DNA of 64,000 bases, taken from contig JAUEDM010000002.1 of assembly GCA_033439685.1 (NCBI GenBank), forward strand, positions 2,728,001-2,792,000, read 5' to 3'. The notes below the pieces were generated by a model. It had not been told where the DNA came from. It searched no databases and saw only the letters and a list, made by a program, of their open reading frames with translations. A program made the position numbers and the translations under genes. Of the stretch, positions 1 to 10,907 are shown piece after piece. The DNA is from Apodospora peruviana (taxonomy: Eukaryota > Ascomycota > Sordariomycetes > Sordariales > Lasiosphaeriaceae). The first letter of the stretch is position 1. Each line of letters starts with the position of its first letter.

Positions 1-1176
1 AAGTACGGGATGGGCCAAGTGCCGCGACCTGGACACGATATCGATCTGTTCAGACCCTGCACTTCAACACGAGGCTGACCACAACCCCACGCCCATCGTG
101 GGCTATCGAAGCACCAATAACGGCCTGCAGAGAGCGTCAAGGGTCCAAGGACGAACTTCGATCCCCTCTTGGCAGGCTTGTGTCACCACACCTGATCGGC
201 CATTTTTCAGATTTCTCTGGTACGCGCGCTCTGTCAACGAAAACCTCCTAGTCCAATCGTTCCGACACGGCCCCGAGCATAGTTGTTGATGATGGTGATA
301 GGTGACGTCTGCATAACGCTCCAGTCCATTTACCCCAGCTCGATCTTCGAGGAGATACACTCTAGATATCGATCATGATAGTTCCGATTACACTGTGAGA
401 TCGAGTCGGCTTCTCGAGCCCTACTGTCAAGCTATTCTTGGACAACTTTGAGTTTCTGGACATCAGCTTCTGGCTCGTACCGTCGGACTTTTTGAAATAG
501 TTACGTCCGTTGACCCCATGATCAATGAATATGCGGTTTCCCGGGAGGTGAATATTGTTATCAAGATCAGAATTCGATCGATCGGATGAACACCTCAACT
601 GACGTGATTAGGTTGCGTTTTCCCTCGGGTCGTGTCCAAAATTGGATATCGATGGGATAGGAATAAGACCTCTTTTGGGTATCAGATTTATGCATGGGAT
701 TTTCGGATATCCATCAGACCTATCCATCGTAAGGGTCCAACGTCATGGTCTCGGGACCACAGCCACTTCGATGATTTCCAGGCTCCCCCACGGCCCTCTA
801 CTGGACCCCTATTTTTATTCACTGCCTGCCATCCACGTTTCCGCGCTAACTTGCCGATTGCTACATTTTCTTTATCACGCAACCAGGTTCAAAGCAAAGG
901 CATCATGGGCACGAGCTTGTTTACTACTCGATGCTATGTGCGACTTGTAACATCCAGCCTTACCTTACTTTCGACGTCTTGGCTAGGCTCCGGAGTTAGG
1001 CTTGGATCTATGTAAAAACAAAATGACCGCAATAGTTTGAGAAGTCTCTAAACTAAGGGAAACGAGCCTTTACTAGGATAAAAAAGAACTAGACCTAGTC
1101 TTCACTTGTTCCACCTTTCAAGTCAACGTTATCTCGACTTCCAAATCCCGATCAGCACATACAATCTTCTCATTGC
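1..1176. other. Left-edge region without a recognisable gene
   Basis: No reading frame here gives a recognisable protein; the longest are overlapping frames of about 100-127 codons around 632-1015 without splice or family support. Base composition is ordinary and I see no transposon remnant. It contains the 3' flank of the leftward dioxygenase gene. Confidence 0.4.
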
Positions 1177-2164
1177 CTAATCATCCCAGCTTCCGAGCGT
1201 AAACTGCGAGTTACACATATTCGTCAGCTCCCAGTCCTCGGCACCCAAGATTCCCTTTGTACCTATATCCTCCTTGTTCCCGCACAGCCCAGCCACAAAC
1301 ATGGTCGCCATGAAGTGGTCATCCGTGGCATGCGCGTCTCGATACTTGGGGTGCTTCATCAGGCTGGTAGCCTTGCGCCGCAGCAGCGGACCCCCGACGC
1401 CGCAGGCGCTGCGGATCTCGCGTCCGTAGGGCAGTTCCTTTGGCGTGCCCTCGTAGCCGGCGCAAAAGGTGTCAATGACCTCCTGTCTGAAATCGAGCGC
1501 CCACGGCTCCGGGGGCGTCGGCTGCGCGAAATTGTCGCGGTAGCGCAGCATCGGGCCCCATACGTTGCGGAAGAGATTGTGGACGGAGCCGCCGGAGCCG
1601 ATGAATAGGGTCCTTTGGGTGCGCAAAGGTCGGAGAGCGGCGCCCGCGGCGACGTGCATGTACGGATCGAAGAGGGCGTTCATGCTGATGACGGTTGTGG
1701 GCGGGCAGCCGCGGGGGAACATGCGGACCAGCACGAGGTAGGTGTCGTGGATCCAGTCGAAGGTTGGGTCGAGTTGTGATGGGATGCCGGCGAGGGAGAG
1801 GTGGGACTGGATGGTGGGGATGAAGGACAGGTCTGGGACGAGTTTGTAGGGTTTGTATTTGGCTGGGTCGACGAAGGCGACGGGGGATTTGCCGGGGGAT
1901 GGGTTGGCGGCGATGAGGATTGTTCTCGGGGTGGATGTTGCCCAGTGTGCGCCCTTTTGAGGCTGTTAGGGTGTGTTTGGGATAAAAAGGGGTAGGTAAG
2001 GTTACCATCATGACGACATGCTCGATGCCGTGAGCGAGTGCCTCGTCACCGCACTTTTCCCAGTAGGTGGCTGAAGCGCTTTCCTCGCCGAGCATCATGG
2101 TCGAGCCGTGGGAGAAGAGGTGGACGGGAGTCAGTGACTCTTTTGGTTTGTTACCGACCGCCAT
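1177..2164 (-). CDS. LigB-family extradiol ring-cleavage dioxygenase (DODA-like)
   Basis: Predicted 311-residue protein of the class III extradiol dioxygenase family (LigB / 4,5-DOPA dioxygenase type). These are non-haem metal enzymes that open catechol-type rings with O2. Exons are 2164-2006 and 1953-1177, joined by a 52-nt intron with donor GTAACC. The splice restores the conserved run VVMM-GAHW. Probable metal or active-site histidines are in the N-terminal FSHG segment, in GAHW just after the splice, in GSGGSVHN and in ATDDHFMA near the C-terminus. Length matches the family (about 260-310 aa). The start is the only in-frame Met before the HLFSHGS motif. No pathway genes lie next to it: the ALDH-like gene downstream on the map is on the same strand but over 1.1 kb away. 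The substrate (DOPA or another catechol) cannot be told from sequence. Confidence 0.87.
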
Positions 2165-3295
2165 GTTTGTTTGGTTGAGTGGCTGTCAGTGAGGTGATAT
2201 GCGGGGTATCTTTATGCTTCTGTCTTCTCGTCTTCCTCTCAAGGTATCATTCCTTGTTGTCGTTTCAATCAAGTCCACTGACTTGAGGTCGCGTTTGCTT
2301 CTCTTCCGCTCAACCGCTTTCCATTCTCTCAGTTTGTTTCTATCAACTCTCCGTCTTGTCTCAAGGTTGGTGTTTTACTCCATCACGCCTAGGTCCAACC
2401 TTCAGCAACATTCAAGGAAAGGAACAGTAATACTAGAGAAGGTCGATATTATATGGGTACAGATCACGGTAGAGGATTGAATAAATGATGCCAGAGATTA
2501 TTGATGCTCGGGCCGGTGCATCGAAGTGGTCGACCTTGGCTTTGTTTACATGACACAACATGCTACAAATAGATGTGCCGATGACTTACATGGCTGCTAG
2601 GTGGGCTGAAGTCAGCTACCGGAGTCCGCCAACCGGGTGCCGAGAGACCCGGTGGAGCCGCAGCGGGACGGGATGTAATGCAAGTCGGGTATATACAGTA
2701 CAGTACTCGTGGAAAAGCTGTGCATGTGGTCGATGATCCGAGGTGAAGTTGGTTGAGCGACGAGTGTCCGACCCCCCACATTCCGGCCGCTTGCTCAGCT
2801 GCTGGAATTATGGAAGGCGAACCACTGAAACATCTGTTCATCCTAATGTTCGATCCTATTATATTTCCGATGGGTTGTGCTCGGGTAATAAGGACGGAAG
2901 ATTGGTCTTTTGGTCGAGAAAAGGGAGGTTCGGAGGGAGTTGGTTGACGAAAATGTCTTGTTTGGCTTGACAGCATTTAGTTGTTATATTTCCTTGGCAG
3001 TTCGTACTAGGACAGGTGATGATGAGTCTATTTCATCGGTGTTGTGATCTACTCATAGAACATATCACTCCAAGAGCTTATTCAGTACTGTCCAAGATTC
3101 CTGGTATCTGAATTGTTGAGTCTTGAGTGTAAGTTGTGTATTTCGGGTGAGATACGAGGAAGAACTCTACATCATAAACCACATCGTACCGTATTTCAGG
3201 GCCATGGTGAAATATATATAGTTTACGATACCACCTCTTTCCTCGTCACTCGACAGACCGACATTCACTCACCAACTCGAAAGATGACATATTCT
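2165..3295. other. Intergenic: dioxygenase promoter and ALDH 3' flank
   Basis: About 1.1 kb between two leftward genes. It should hold the promoter of the dioxygenase (near 2165-2500, pyrimidine-rich) and the 3' UTR of the ALDH-like gene. Small frames on both strands (for example 2563-2976) show no family signature or splice continuation. Confidence 0.5.
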
Positions 3296-5062
3296 TCAAC
3301 CTCGCAGCATCCTCCGCCCGATGATATACGACATCAATCCAAGCACCGGGAGAACCGCGATGCCGACGCCGAGGAGAAACCCGGACTCGAAGAAGCCGAG
3401 CTCTCCATTCCTCGGCTGGCCGGTCGGTTTGAGCGGCATGGTCGCCCGAGCCCGCATGGTGTTTATATCGCGGTCCCTATGTGTGACGCCGACATCCATT
3501 AATCTTCTGTCCTTGCCATTTACCGTCAAGGTTACTATCTCTCCTCTCGTGTCGACGCCATTTAACAAAGCAGTGGTGTGTGTCGTGAGTACCCGATCGG
3601 CCAACTGGTGTGTCTCGGGCAGCGACTCAATGTGCTGCGGCCTAGGTTGAGAGAACATGTTCTTGTTATAGCGGTAGAGAAAGTCTTCGGCCGAGTGGTG
3701 GGAGATGGCAGAGGTTGGTGCTGCTGGGCCGAGGAGGAGCTGGACGGGGATTTGGTTTATGCAAGCCATGTGGCAGGGCATATGCTGGGAGAGGTACTTG
3801 GCTGCGCGCAGTTCAGCGAAGAAGTAGCCTGCCAACAGAGGAGTTCTGGATGATGGTTAGTTATGGATGGTGATGGCCGGAGAGTAGACGGGATGAGTGG
3901 ACATACTCTTGATCAGGGGTGAACGCAGCGTCTACTAGGCCTGTGCAAGTTGCTATGCAAAGACAGCGGCCGTAAATCTTCATCTTCATGACGGGAGAGT
4001 TTCTGTTTGGTTTAAACATGAATGATTAGTTGAACTTGGTAAAGTAAGTTTATTACGTACTTATCTTGGATGTTCAGCAACCCAAAGTCGGTTACCGAAT
4101 TTTCGAGTATTTGTGATAAAACCTCAGATTCGTCCATTTTCGTGCTCAATGAATCTTTCTCGTACTTCGATTCCCAATGTATCTCTTTCAGCATGCTGGC
4201 ATACCGGTCACACGCCTCAATGAACTTGTCCTTGACAAATTCGTTCACCAGCACCAAGTCAGGCGCGTATGGAGACGTGCCATTGAACCTGAATCTCGCA
4301 CGCGTAATTTCCTCCGCTGCCTTTTCAATATTGGCCGTCCTGTCCACCACCGCCACGACCCTGGCGTTCGGGGACGAGACTAGATGATTCCTGGTTATCG
4401 TCTCGCTCTCGGTCTCGCCTGTCTGGTCGACGAGAAGAGCAGAATCCAATATCGAGTTGTCTAGAGTCTTGACGCTGCTGACAATACAGAATGTGTTGTA
4501 ATCCAATGCCTTGGTCAAGGTTGACCGTAAGATCGAGTCGACTTTGCTGTCGTTTCCCTCTGGAATCTGCTTTTAGTATAAGATGCTGTGAGCAAAATGT
4601 TACTGGAAGAAACCGTTATGTATATAAAGACAAACAGACCTCGAGCACCACACAATTACCGGCCGAGATAGCCGCCGCCAGCGGCACGACCACCGAATAG
4701 AACCTCGTATGCCTGGTAGGTCGGATCACCACCATCCCAAACCCAACTCTCCTGCCTTCGTTATTCTTGCCGTTGGCAACTCTGTACTCGTCCTCCAGTT
4801 CCCGGTCAAAGTCCAGCGTTCCGTAGAAGTGGCGGACTGCCTCCATGGCAAGGTAGTATTCCGTCTCGGATGTTCCTTTTATCTTCTCCCTTGAATTGTT
4901 GGCCGATCGTATTGCCTCGCATATAACGTCGGCTTCCTCGCTCAAGACCTCGTGGAGATGGTGCAGTAGCATCTGTCGGTGGCGGACGTTTTCCATTTGA
5001 CCGTCTATGGCTGCTGCTTCGAGGCGCTCAAGCGCGGCGATCTCGCCTTCCGAAGGCGCCAT
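3296..5062 (-). CDS. Aldehyde dehydrogenase-like protein, apparently catalytically dead, C-terminal membrane anchor
   Basis: Four exons (5062-4640, 4569-4061, 4002-3907, 3845-3296) give about 525 residues of ALDH-superfamily protein. Family features are the AGNCVVLE strand at the end of exon 1, the AAEEITRARFRFNG segment and the GYFFAELRAAKYLSQ region. Where active ALDHs read FNAGQTCVAPDYVLV, this protein reads FNGTSPYAPDLVLV, so the nucleophilic Cys is missing. The ELGGK glutamate and the NAD-binding FTGS-type segment are not visible either. The C-terminus has one strongly hydrophobic stretch (FLLGVGIAVLPVLGLMSYII) followed by basic residues, suggesting a tail anchor. The first donor is a weak GTCTGT and its acceptor is a NAGNAG, so one residue is uncertain. 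The function is probably non-enzymatic or structural. The gene diverges from the small gene at 5619. Confidence 0.8.
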
Positions 5063-5618
5063 GACGTGAAGCAGCCGTGAAAGAGTACTGGATAGTTTCG
5101 GGTTTGGATATGTAATATTAAACAAGAGAAAGGGGGGTATGTTGGCCGAGTACTTTTCAAAACGGCGCTCGAGAAAGTTTGACTTCAAGTGTCCAAGCTC
5201 GAGTCCAACCCAACTGATATCACAACATGGACCCCAAGAGACAGTCATTCCACACGGGATCCCGTGGAGATCTCCATTAGTCTTACTGCCGGCGTCGCGC
5301 CCAGGGGACGACTCTGCGCGGGACGGGATGATACATAGCCTCGGAAAGTGGGGGATGTGCTATTATTTCACATTGGAGCAAAGACTACCACCAGGACCGA
5401 GACCTGCAGGGAGCCGTGGCGCCTGAAGTGAGTTTATTATTCCGTACGCCGTCAATTGTCTGTCTGTGTGTGTCACGTGTGAATCGAGAGGCGGTTCTTC
5501 TTCGATTAATACAACCAGTTGCTGTTCTGGTATTGACCATTTTTGCTTATTGTGTCGTCGAAGACGAACTAAAACAAAACGGAAAGGGGGTGACTCAACC
5601 AAACAAAACAAACACACC
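5063..5618. promoter_or_regulatory. Divergent intergenic region, ALDH-like (-) / small gene (+)
   Basis: A 556-bp spacer between two divergent start codons, so it presumably holds both promoters. The right gene is preceded by an A/C-rich leader ending in an excellent start context (ACACCATGG). No specific operator is recognisable. Confidence 0.45.
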
Positions 5619-6067
5619 ATGGCGACGGCCACGACACGGACTAACAGCTACCACTCTCACCTTGACGACTACACCATCCATCTCACAGGCAGCAGTAGCA
5701 GCAGCGGACCCTCTACCCGGCAACAACAATCACCACTGTTGCCAGGAGAACACCAAGAATCACCAGCCACAGCAAACCCAGGATGGTGGCAAACCGAATA
5801 CCGCCAAGTGCCCCCTTACCGCCCGATAAACATGAATCTCGACCGAGCCAGCAGGCCGTGGGGCTCGAATCGCGTTGAGTCGCTTTTTGTGTTTACCATG
5901 TTCCAGGGGGTGTGGCTTAAATCTGTGAGTGTGCCCTCTGGTTTCTCAATCAGTGTCAAAGACTGACGGACTGACGCATAATATAGACAATAGCTTGGTT
6001 ATGGCGGAAGACGGTGGGCAGGTTTAACGAGCGGGTGTTTGAGAGCAAGATAGGGGGCGAGATATGA
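5619..6067 (+). CDS. Small spliced protein of unknown function
   Basis: Predicted 128-residue protein, not recognised. Exon 1 is 5619-5924 and exon 2 is 5987-6067. The 62-nt intron has donor GTGAGT, a CTGAC branch-like element and acceptor ATATAG, and the frame stays open across the join. The start is chosen for its strong context (ACACCATGG). The N-terminal half is polar and low in complexity (Ser, Gln, Pro). The second half has a tryptophan-rich amphipathic or hydrophobic stretch (LFVFTMFQGVWLKS then TIAWLWRKTVGRF) that could be a membrane-associated helix. It diverges from the ALDH-like gene. Gene reality rests on the start context, the consensus intron and a compact stop, not on homology. 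Confidence 0.55.
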
Positions 6068-6593
6068 CTTTTTTTCGCTTTCTTCAACATCCTTTCCCTA
6101 AGTATTGGGCATGTGAGATACTGTTTACGGCTTTGATGGTTCAGGTCAAATACGTATTTGGTGTTTTGGGTAGGCGTTGTTGGATTACTTCTTATTTCGA
6201 GATAGGCTTCCTGAAGACACAACTCCACCGGACTTCCAAGCACAGCTGCCGAGTAACCGGACGGAGGTCGGTAGGAGGTCCGAAAGACGGCACTGGAACG
6301 CTAATAATAACAACTTGGAGCTGAGGAAAGCTTCCCCGCCCCCACCGGGCCGGCCAGACAGATTGTGAAGCTCAACATATACTCATACTCTTGAGACCGG
6401 ATAACTTTCTTGTTGGGGGACCGGCAAAGAAGTACGGTAGAGCAGTATCTTGTCTATTTTCTGAATTTTTTTTTTTTTTTGATTTTTTTAACTGTGGCAA
6501 TAAATCATTCTCTTGTGATTCCAACCTGGAGTAGCTCATTGCAAGCGAGAATACACCTACCTCCCAAAGTAAACAAAGCGATCACCACCCACC
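6068..6593. other. Intergenic: upstream of CocE-type hydrolase
   Basis: A 526-bp spacer. It contains a T-run around 6466-6480 and an A/C-rich leader just before the next ATG (CACCCACCATGTC). No other feature was seen. Confidence 0.5.
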
Positions 6594-8593
6594 ATGTCAG
6601 ATGCAATCAAAACCCCTCCCATCCGGGGAGACATTCTCCAAGTCCTCCCGGACCCGGAAAACAACCTCACATTCCTAAAGAACGTCTCCATCCCGCTCAA
6701 GGCCTCGCAGCTACCCATCCGCGCAAACATATACCTACCCCTATCCGATGATGACACCTCCCAAAAACGGTACCCGGTGCTGGTCACCTACGGACCCTAC
6801 GGCAAGGACATCCCCTACTCCGCCTTCCACCACGGCTCCTTCAGCGAAGTCAACCCGGAGCACCGCTCAAAGTACTCGGCCTGGGAGACGCCGGACCCGG
6901 TGTTCTGGTGCCGCGAGGGGTACGTCGTCGTGCGCGCCGACGAGCGCGGGCTGGGCCAGAGTCCCGGGCCGCTGGACACCATGAGCCGCGGCACGAGCGA
7001 GTGTTTCTTTGACGTGGTCGAGTGGTGCGCCGAGCAGCCGTGGTCGACGGGCAAGGTCGGGTTGCTTGGGATTTCCTACTATGCCGGTATGTCGCTCCTC
7101 TATCCACTCATACACTTGACATGTATATTAAACTCTGTGGTTGGTTGTAAGGATCCCAATGGCGCGTTGCCGCCCGCCGCCCCAAAGGTCTGGCCGCCAT
7201 CATCCCGTGGGAGGGAATGTCGGACTACTACCGCGACCGGTGTCGGCACGGCGGCATCCTCTCCAACAAATTCATCAACATCTGGTGGAACCGACAAGTC
7301 CTAGTCAACCAGTACGGCCGCGCGGGCCGGTCGAAGCTCGTCTTCCCGCCCGACGGGCCCGGCGCGAGAGAACAAGAAGATACCATCGAAGGCGACCTGC
7401 CTGACGATGTCCTCGTCGCCAACCGGCGGGACCAGACCCTCGACAACGAGACCAACCGCTTCCGCGACGACCCTTACTACGCCACGAAGGACTATAACCT
7501 CGGGGACATCGAGGTGCCCTTACTGAGCGTGGCAAATTGGGGTGGGATCCTCCTCCACCTGAGGGGCAACGTGCTGGGCTACACGCACGCCGGGTCGCGG
7601 TTCAAGTACCTACGGTTCATTACCGGCCGTCACGATCTGCCGTTTTATTACCACGAGGAGGTCGAGATCCAAAAGAGTTTTCTGAGCGCGTTCTTGAAGG
7701 GAGAGGATAAAGTGGGCTGGAGCGTGGAGGGCAAGGTCGCGCCCGTGATGGTTACGCTGCGCAAGGGCAATGTCGGGTATAATAACTCGGAGAAGGAGAA
7801 GGCGTACCCTAAGCGCGAGGAGCTCGCGTGGCCGATTCCGCGCACGCAATACACCAGGTTTTACCTGACGGCGAACCAGACCCTCGGCCGGACTCCCGGT
7901 ATCAAACAGGGGAGGGTCACGTACCAAGCTCTCGGCAACTTGGACAGTCCCCAGCTCGTCCAGTTCACCAGCGAGGCGTTCGGGTCGGAAACAGAGATTA
8001 CGGGGCATATCGTCGCGCACCTAAACGTCTCCGTCACAACTAGTAGTAGTGGTGGTGGCGGTGGTGGTGGTGGTGAGGACAAGAATGATCTCGACCTCTT
8101 TCTTACCTTGCGCCATCTCGACGCCGCGGGCAAAGAGATCTTTTATACTGGCACGGCAGGCGACCCAGTTCCGTTGTGCAAGGGCTGGCTGCGCATCAGC
8201 AACAGGCGCGTGCACGACGAGAACACCAAGTATCATCGCCCGTGGCTGCCACACAGGGAGTACCTGTCGACTGACGTGCTGCCGGTCGAGCCAGGAGAGG
8301 TGTACGGCGTGGACGTCGAGCTGTGGCCGACTAATGTGGTGGTCGATAAAGGGGGGCGGATCGTGCTCGAGGTCAGCAGCGGCGACACCCAGGGGTCGGG
8401 CATCTTTCAGCACAACTCGGAGAGGGATAGGTAAGTTATCTTTTTTTTTTGCAAGGGACTGCTTGAAGCTGATGTGTGCATGTGTGTGCGAGTACCTAGA
8501 CCGACATCTGTATTCGGTGGGTTGAACCACGTCCACTTTGGGGAGGGCCTGGACAACTATGTCACCCTGCCTGTGATTCCGCCGCTCAATTAG
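6594..8593 (+). CDS. CocE/NonD-family alpha/beta hydrolase (X-Pro dipeptidyl-peptidase S15 type)
   Basis: Predicted 621-residue serine hydrolase of the CocE/NonD (peptidase S15-like) family, which includes acyl-ester hydrolases such as bacterial cocaine esterase. Exons are 6594-7086, 7152-8430 and 8500-8593, with donors GTATGT and GTAAGT; all joins keep frame. The nucleophile elbow GISYYAG places Ser near residue 161, just before the first splice. The RADERGLGQSPG segment and the C-terminal galactose-binding-like beta domain (ending in DNYVTLPVIPPLN) fit the family. A probable acid/base site is the GRHDLPFY segment. A polyglycine stretch encoded by a GGT repeat (8041-8076) interrupts the C-terminal domain. 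No signal peptide is seen, so it is likely intracellular. The physiological substrate is unknown. Confidence 0.9.
8041..8076 (+). repeat. GGT trinucleotide repeat encoding a Gly tract
   Basis: An imperfect (AGT)(GGT)n microsatellite inside the CocE-type gene. It is translated as a Ser-Gly run in the C-terminal domain, probably a length-variable surface loop. Confidence 0.85.
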
Positions 8594-9165
8594 ATGGGGA
8601 GAAATGGAAATAGCATTACTCCCGTGCAATATCAAGGGGAGAGATCTGTCGGCCACTGCCACGACTTCATTCATGTTCGGGGTCTGCTGAAGACAGGTCC
8701 CGGCAACATTGGGGAAAGTCGATAGAGGGCGAATCTTGGTTGCTGGACGGCGATGAGGTCAAACTGCTTGATTGTTCCAACATGGGGTTTGACGTTGTAA
8801 TCAATAAAAGAGTGGAGAAAAGGAAGAATCAAACGCAAAAATGACTTGATCCTATTCATATAACCGAAAAGGTCTCCAAGCTGCTGAGCTCGATTTATGC
8901 ATATTTGGGGTAAGTCCCTGGCCGCCAAGAGCTCTTACGACATACGGAAGCCTGCTGCAACGTTAGTGGCCTACCATTGGGAGGCCAGATTGCTGATTGC
9001 ACACACCACGGGCAGCAACGCACCGCACACACAAACACAGTCGACATCACTTTTTCCCTTCCGCGATCGCCTCCCTTGGGAACCCCCCCCCCCGGATATT
9101 TGTCCCGACTTTCCCATCCCAAATTGTTATCAATTCCCTTCTTCTTACAATCCAAATCCGGCACA
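8594..9165. promoter_or_regulatory. Upstream region of TRAP-alpha/Irc22 gene
   Basis: A 572-bp spacer between tandem rightward genes, holding the hydrolase 3' UTR and the promoter of the next gene. An 11-base C run lies at 9083-9093, within a pyrimidine-rich leader that ends at CGGCACAATGATG. Confidence 0.5.
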
Positions 9166-10140
9166 ATGATGAACATCAAGCTGTCCGCGCTTGCGCTGCT
9201 TGCTCTCCGCTTTGCTACCGTCTTTGCGCAAGATGTACGTATATAAAATCATGCGCCGCTTTCACACCACGCCCTTTTTTGAGATGCGATGCTGACTGAC
9301 ACTTCAATTGTCTAGCAGGCCGGCGATGCCAGCACCTCCACCGAAGCGCCCGCTGCGGCCGAACTCAAGGCCGACATCTCGACCTCGTTCCCAGACGCCG
9401 ACATCTTCGGCGTGAAGTTGGTCAACGGCAAGATCACCAAGGCGCTGATCGACATCGAGAATCACGAGGAGGGCCCAATCGACGTCTCCTTCGTCGGAGG
9501 CGTGCTCAAGACCACCCAGCCGCTGCTCGAGGACGCGCCCGAGGGCGCCGCCATCCTGCGCAACCTGACGGCCGTCCGGTACGACGTAACGGTGCCCGCC
9601 GGCGCGAAGCACACTCTGCCCTTCAACTTTGTGCTGGACATGAACCCCCAGGATATTATCGTTGAACTGCTGGCCGTGATCAGCAACCCGGCCGGCCAGA
9701 TATTCCAGGTGCAGGTGCACAGCGGCCCGGCGAGCATTGTCGAGCCCCCCACGAGCATTCTTGATCCTCAGATGTAGGCAACCAACCCTCCGTTTACCCC
9801 AAAATTGGAACGAAAACTGACATTCTGTGGTAGCATCTTCCTGTACCTCTTCCTGTCCGGCCTCTTCGGCGCGACCCTGTACTTTGTCTACAAGACCTGG
9901 ATCGAGGCCCTCTTCCCCCAGGCGGCTCGCCGTACCCCGGCCGTCAAGCCCAAGAAGTCCAAGAAGGTCGAGGTAGTCGCCGCCGAGCCCCTGTCGGGCA
10001 ACGAGTCCACCGGCGCCGCCACCGGCACCGACAAGGACTACGACGAGCAGTGGATCCCCACCCACCACATCAACCGCCCCGTCGCCAAGCGCGTCAAGAG
10101 TGGTGCGAGCGGCAAGTCCAAGAAGGGCGGCGAGCTATAA
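9166..10140 (+). CDS. IRC22: Translocon-associated protein alpha (TRAP-alpha / Irc22 family)
   Basis: About 277-residue type I ER membrane protein related to TRAP-alpha (SSR1), which assists protein translocation at Sec61; the yeast member is Irc22. Exons are 9166-9234, 9316-9773 and 9834-10140. The second acceptor is a NAGNAG (start 9316 or 9319), so one Gln is optional. Residues 1-22 form a cleavable-looking signal peptide (LSALALLALRFATVFAQD). The lumenal domain (about 30-170) includes DVSFVGGVLKTTQPL and the NFVLDMNPQDIIVELLAVI strand typical of the family. One TM (IFLYLFLSGLFGATLYFVY, about 177-197) is followed by a Lys-rich cytosolic tail. The two consecutive Met codons at the start are equivalent choices. 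Confidence 0.92.
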
Positions 10141-10447
10141 ACGAGCCATGTGTGTGAGATCAGATATGCCAAGGCAACTCGTGACTCTCTGTGCGAAAAG
10201 GGGGAGCCGTTTGATGGTGGTTGGTAGAAGATGTGGTTATCAACAGGCGGGCATCTATCAATGTCGATAATATTGTAAGATGGATTTCAAAGAGACGGGG
10301 GTGGTGAGTTGATGGATGGGTCGTCTTTACTCGGGTCTCCTCGTGAGTGGAACTGCCATTTTGCCAAGGGATATATAAAAAAGCCTGGAAGGAAAAGAAA
10401 GCATTGCGTCGTGTTTTCGGGTTCGATATGACGAGTGATGGAATTTT

Positions 10448-10484
<37 letters not shown>

Positions 10485-10806
10485 CAAAATGTTTGAATGG
10501 GATGGGTGGGAAAATGAAAGCAAGATATATATCTTGAACTGTATATTATCTACCACGTAAAATATTAGAATTTTTTGGAATGGGTTGGTTGTGCTGAATT
10601 TCTTTGAGGACGGGTTCCGCTGTTTATATATATATATATATCTGGCAGGTTTTGTCATCGAGGCTTGAGATTGACTTTGGGCTACCCCTTTTCATGTTCA
10701 GAACCAGTCTCTGGCTGTATCTGTCAAGCATCGACAAAAAAAATAGGTATTTTGGAACTGCTAAAATAACAGTAAAACAACAAAATAATAGACAGCGCGC
10801 GTTATA
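10141..10806. other. Intergenic with A34 tract and TA repeat
   Basis: Holds the 3' flank of the TRAP-alpha gene and the downstream flank of the leftward tRNA. An uninterrupted A34 run lies at 10450-10483 and a TA microsatellite near 10625-10641. No coding frame is supported. Confidence 0.6.
10450..10483 (+). repeat. A34 homopolymer flanked by an inverted heptamer
   Basis: Thirty-four consecutive A residues. Immediately left is ATTTTGC and immediately right is GCAAAAT, a perfect 7-bp inverted repeat. It lies about 310 bp past the TRAP-alpha stop codon. Confidence 0.9.
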
Positions 10807-10907
10807 CTCTCCCGCCGGGAATTGAACCCGGGTCCCGAGCGATGACAGTCGGTCCCTAAGGGGGGGTTTTTGACAAGCTCATATACTGACCACTATACTA
10901 CGGAAGA
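10807..10907 (-). tRNA. tRNA-Asp (anticodon GTC) with a 29-nt intron
   Basis: Read on the minus strand the gene folds as a complete cloverleaf. The acceptor stem pairs TCTTCCG with CGGGAGA (one G-T). The D arm is the fungal Asp type (GTATAGTGGTCAGTAT), the anticodon stem pairs TGAGC with GCTCG, and the T arm is CCGGG-TTCAATT-CCCGG. The loop carries TT-GTC-A, giving anticodon GTC. A 29-nt intron (10842-10870) follows position 37, the canonical nuclear site. It contains GACCGAC, whose GAC can pair with the anticodon as in typical pre-tRNA introns. CCA is not encoded. T-rich sequence (TTATTTTG) follows about 20 nt past the 3' end and may terminate Pol III. Confidence 0.93.
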
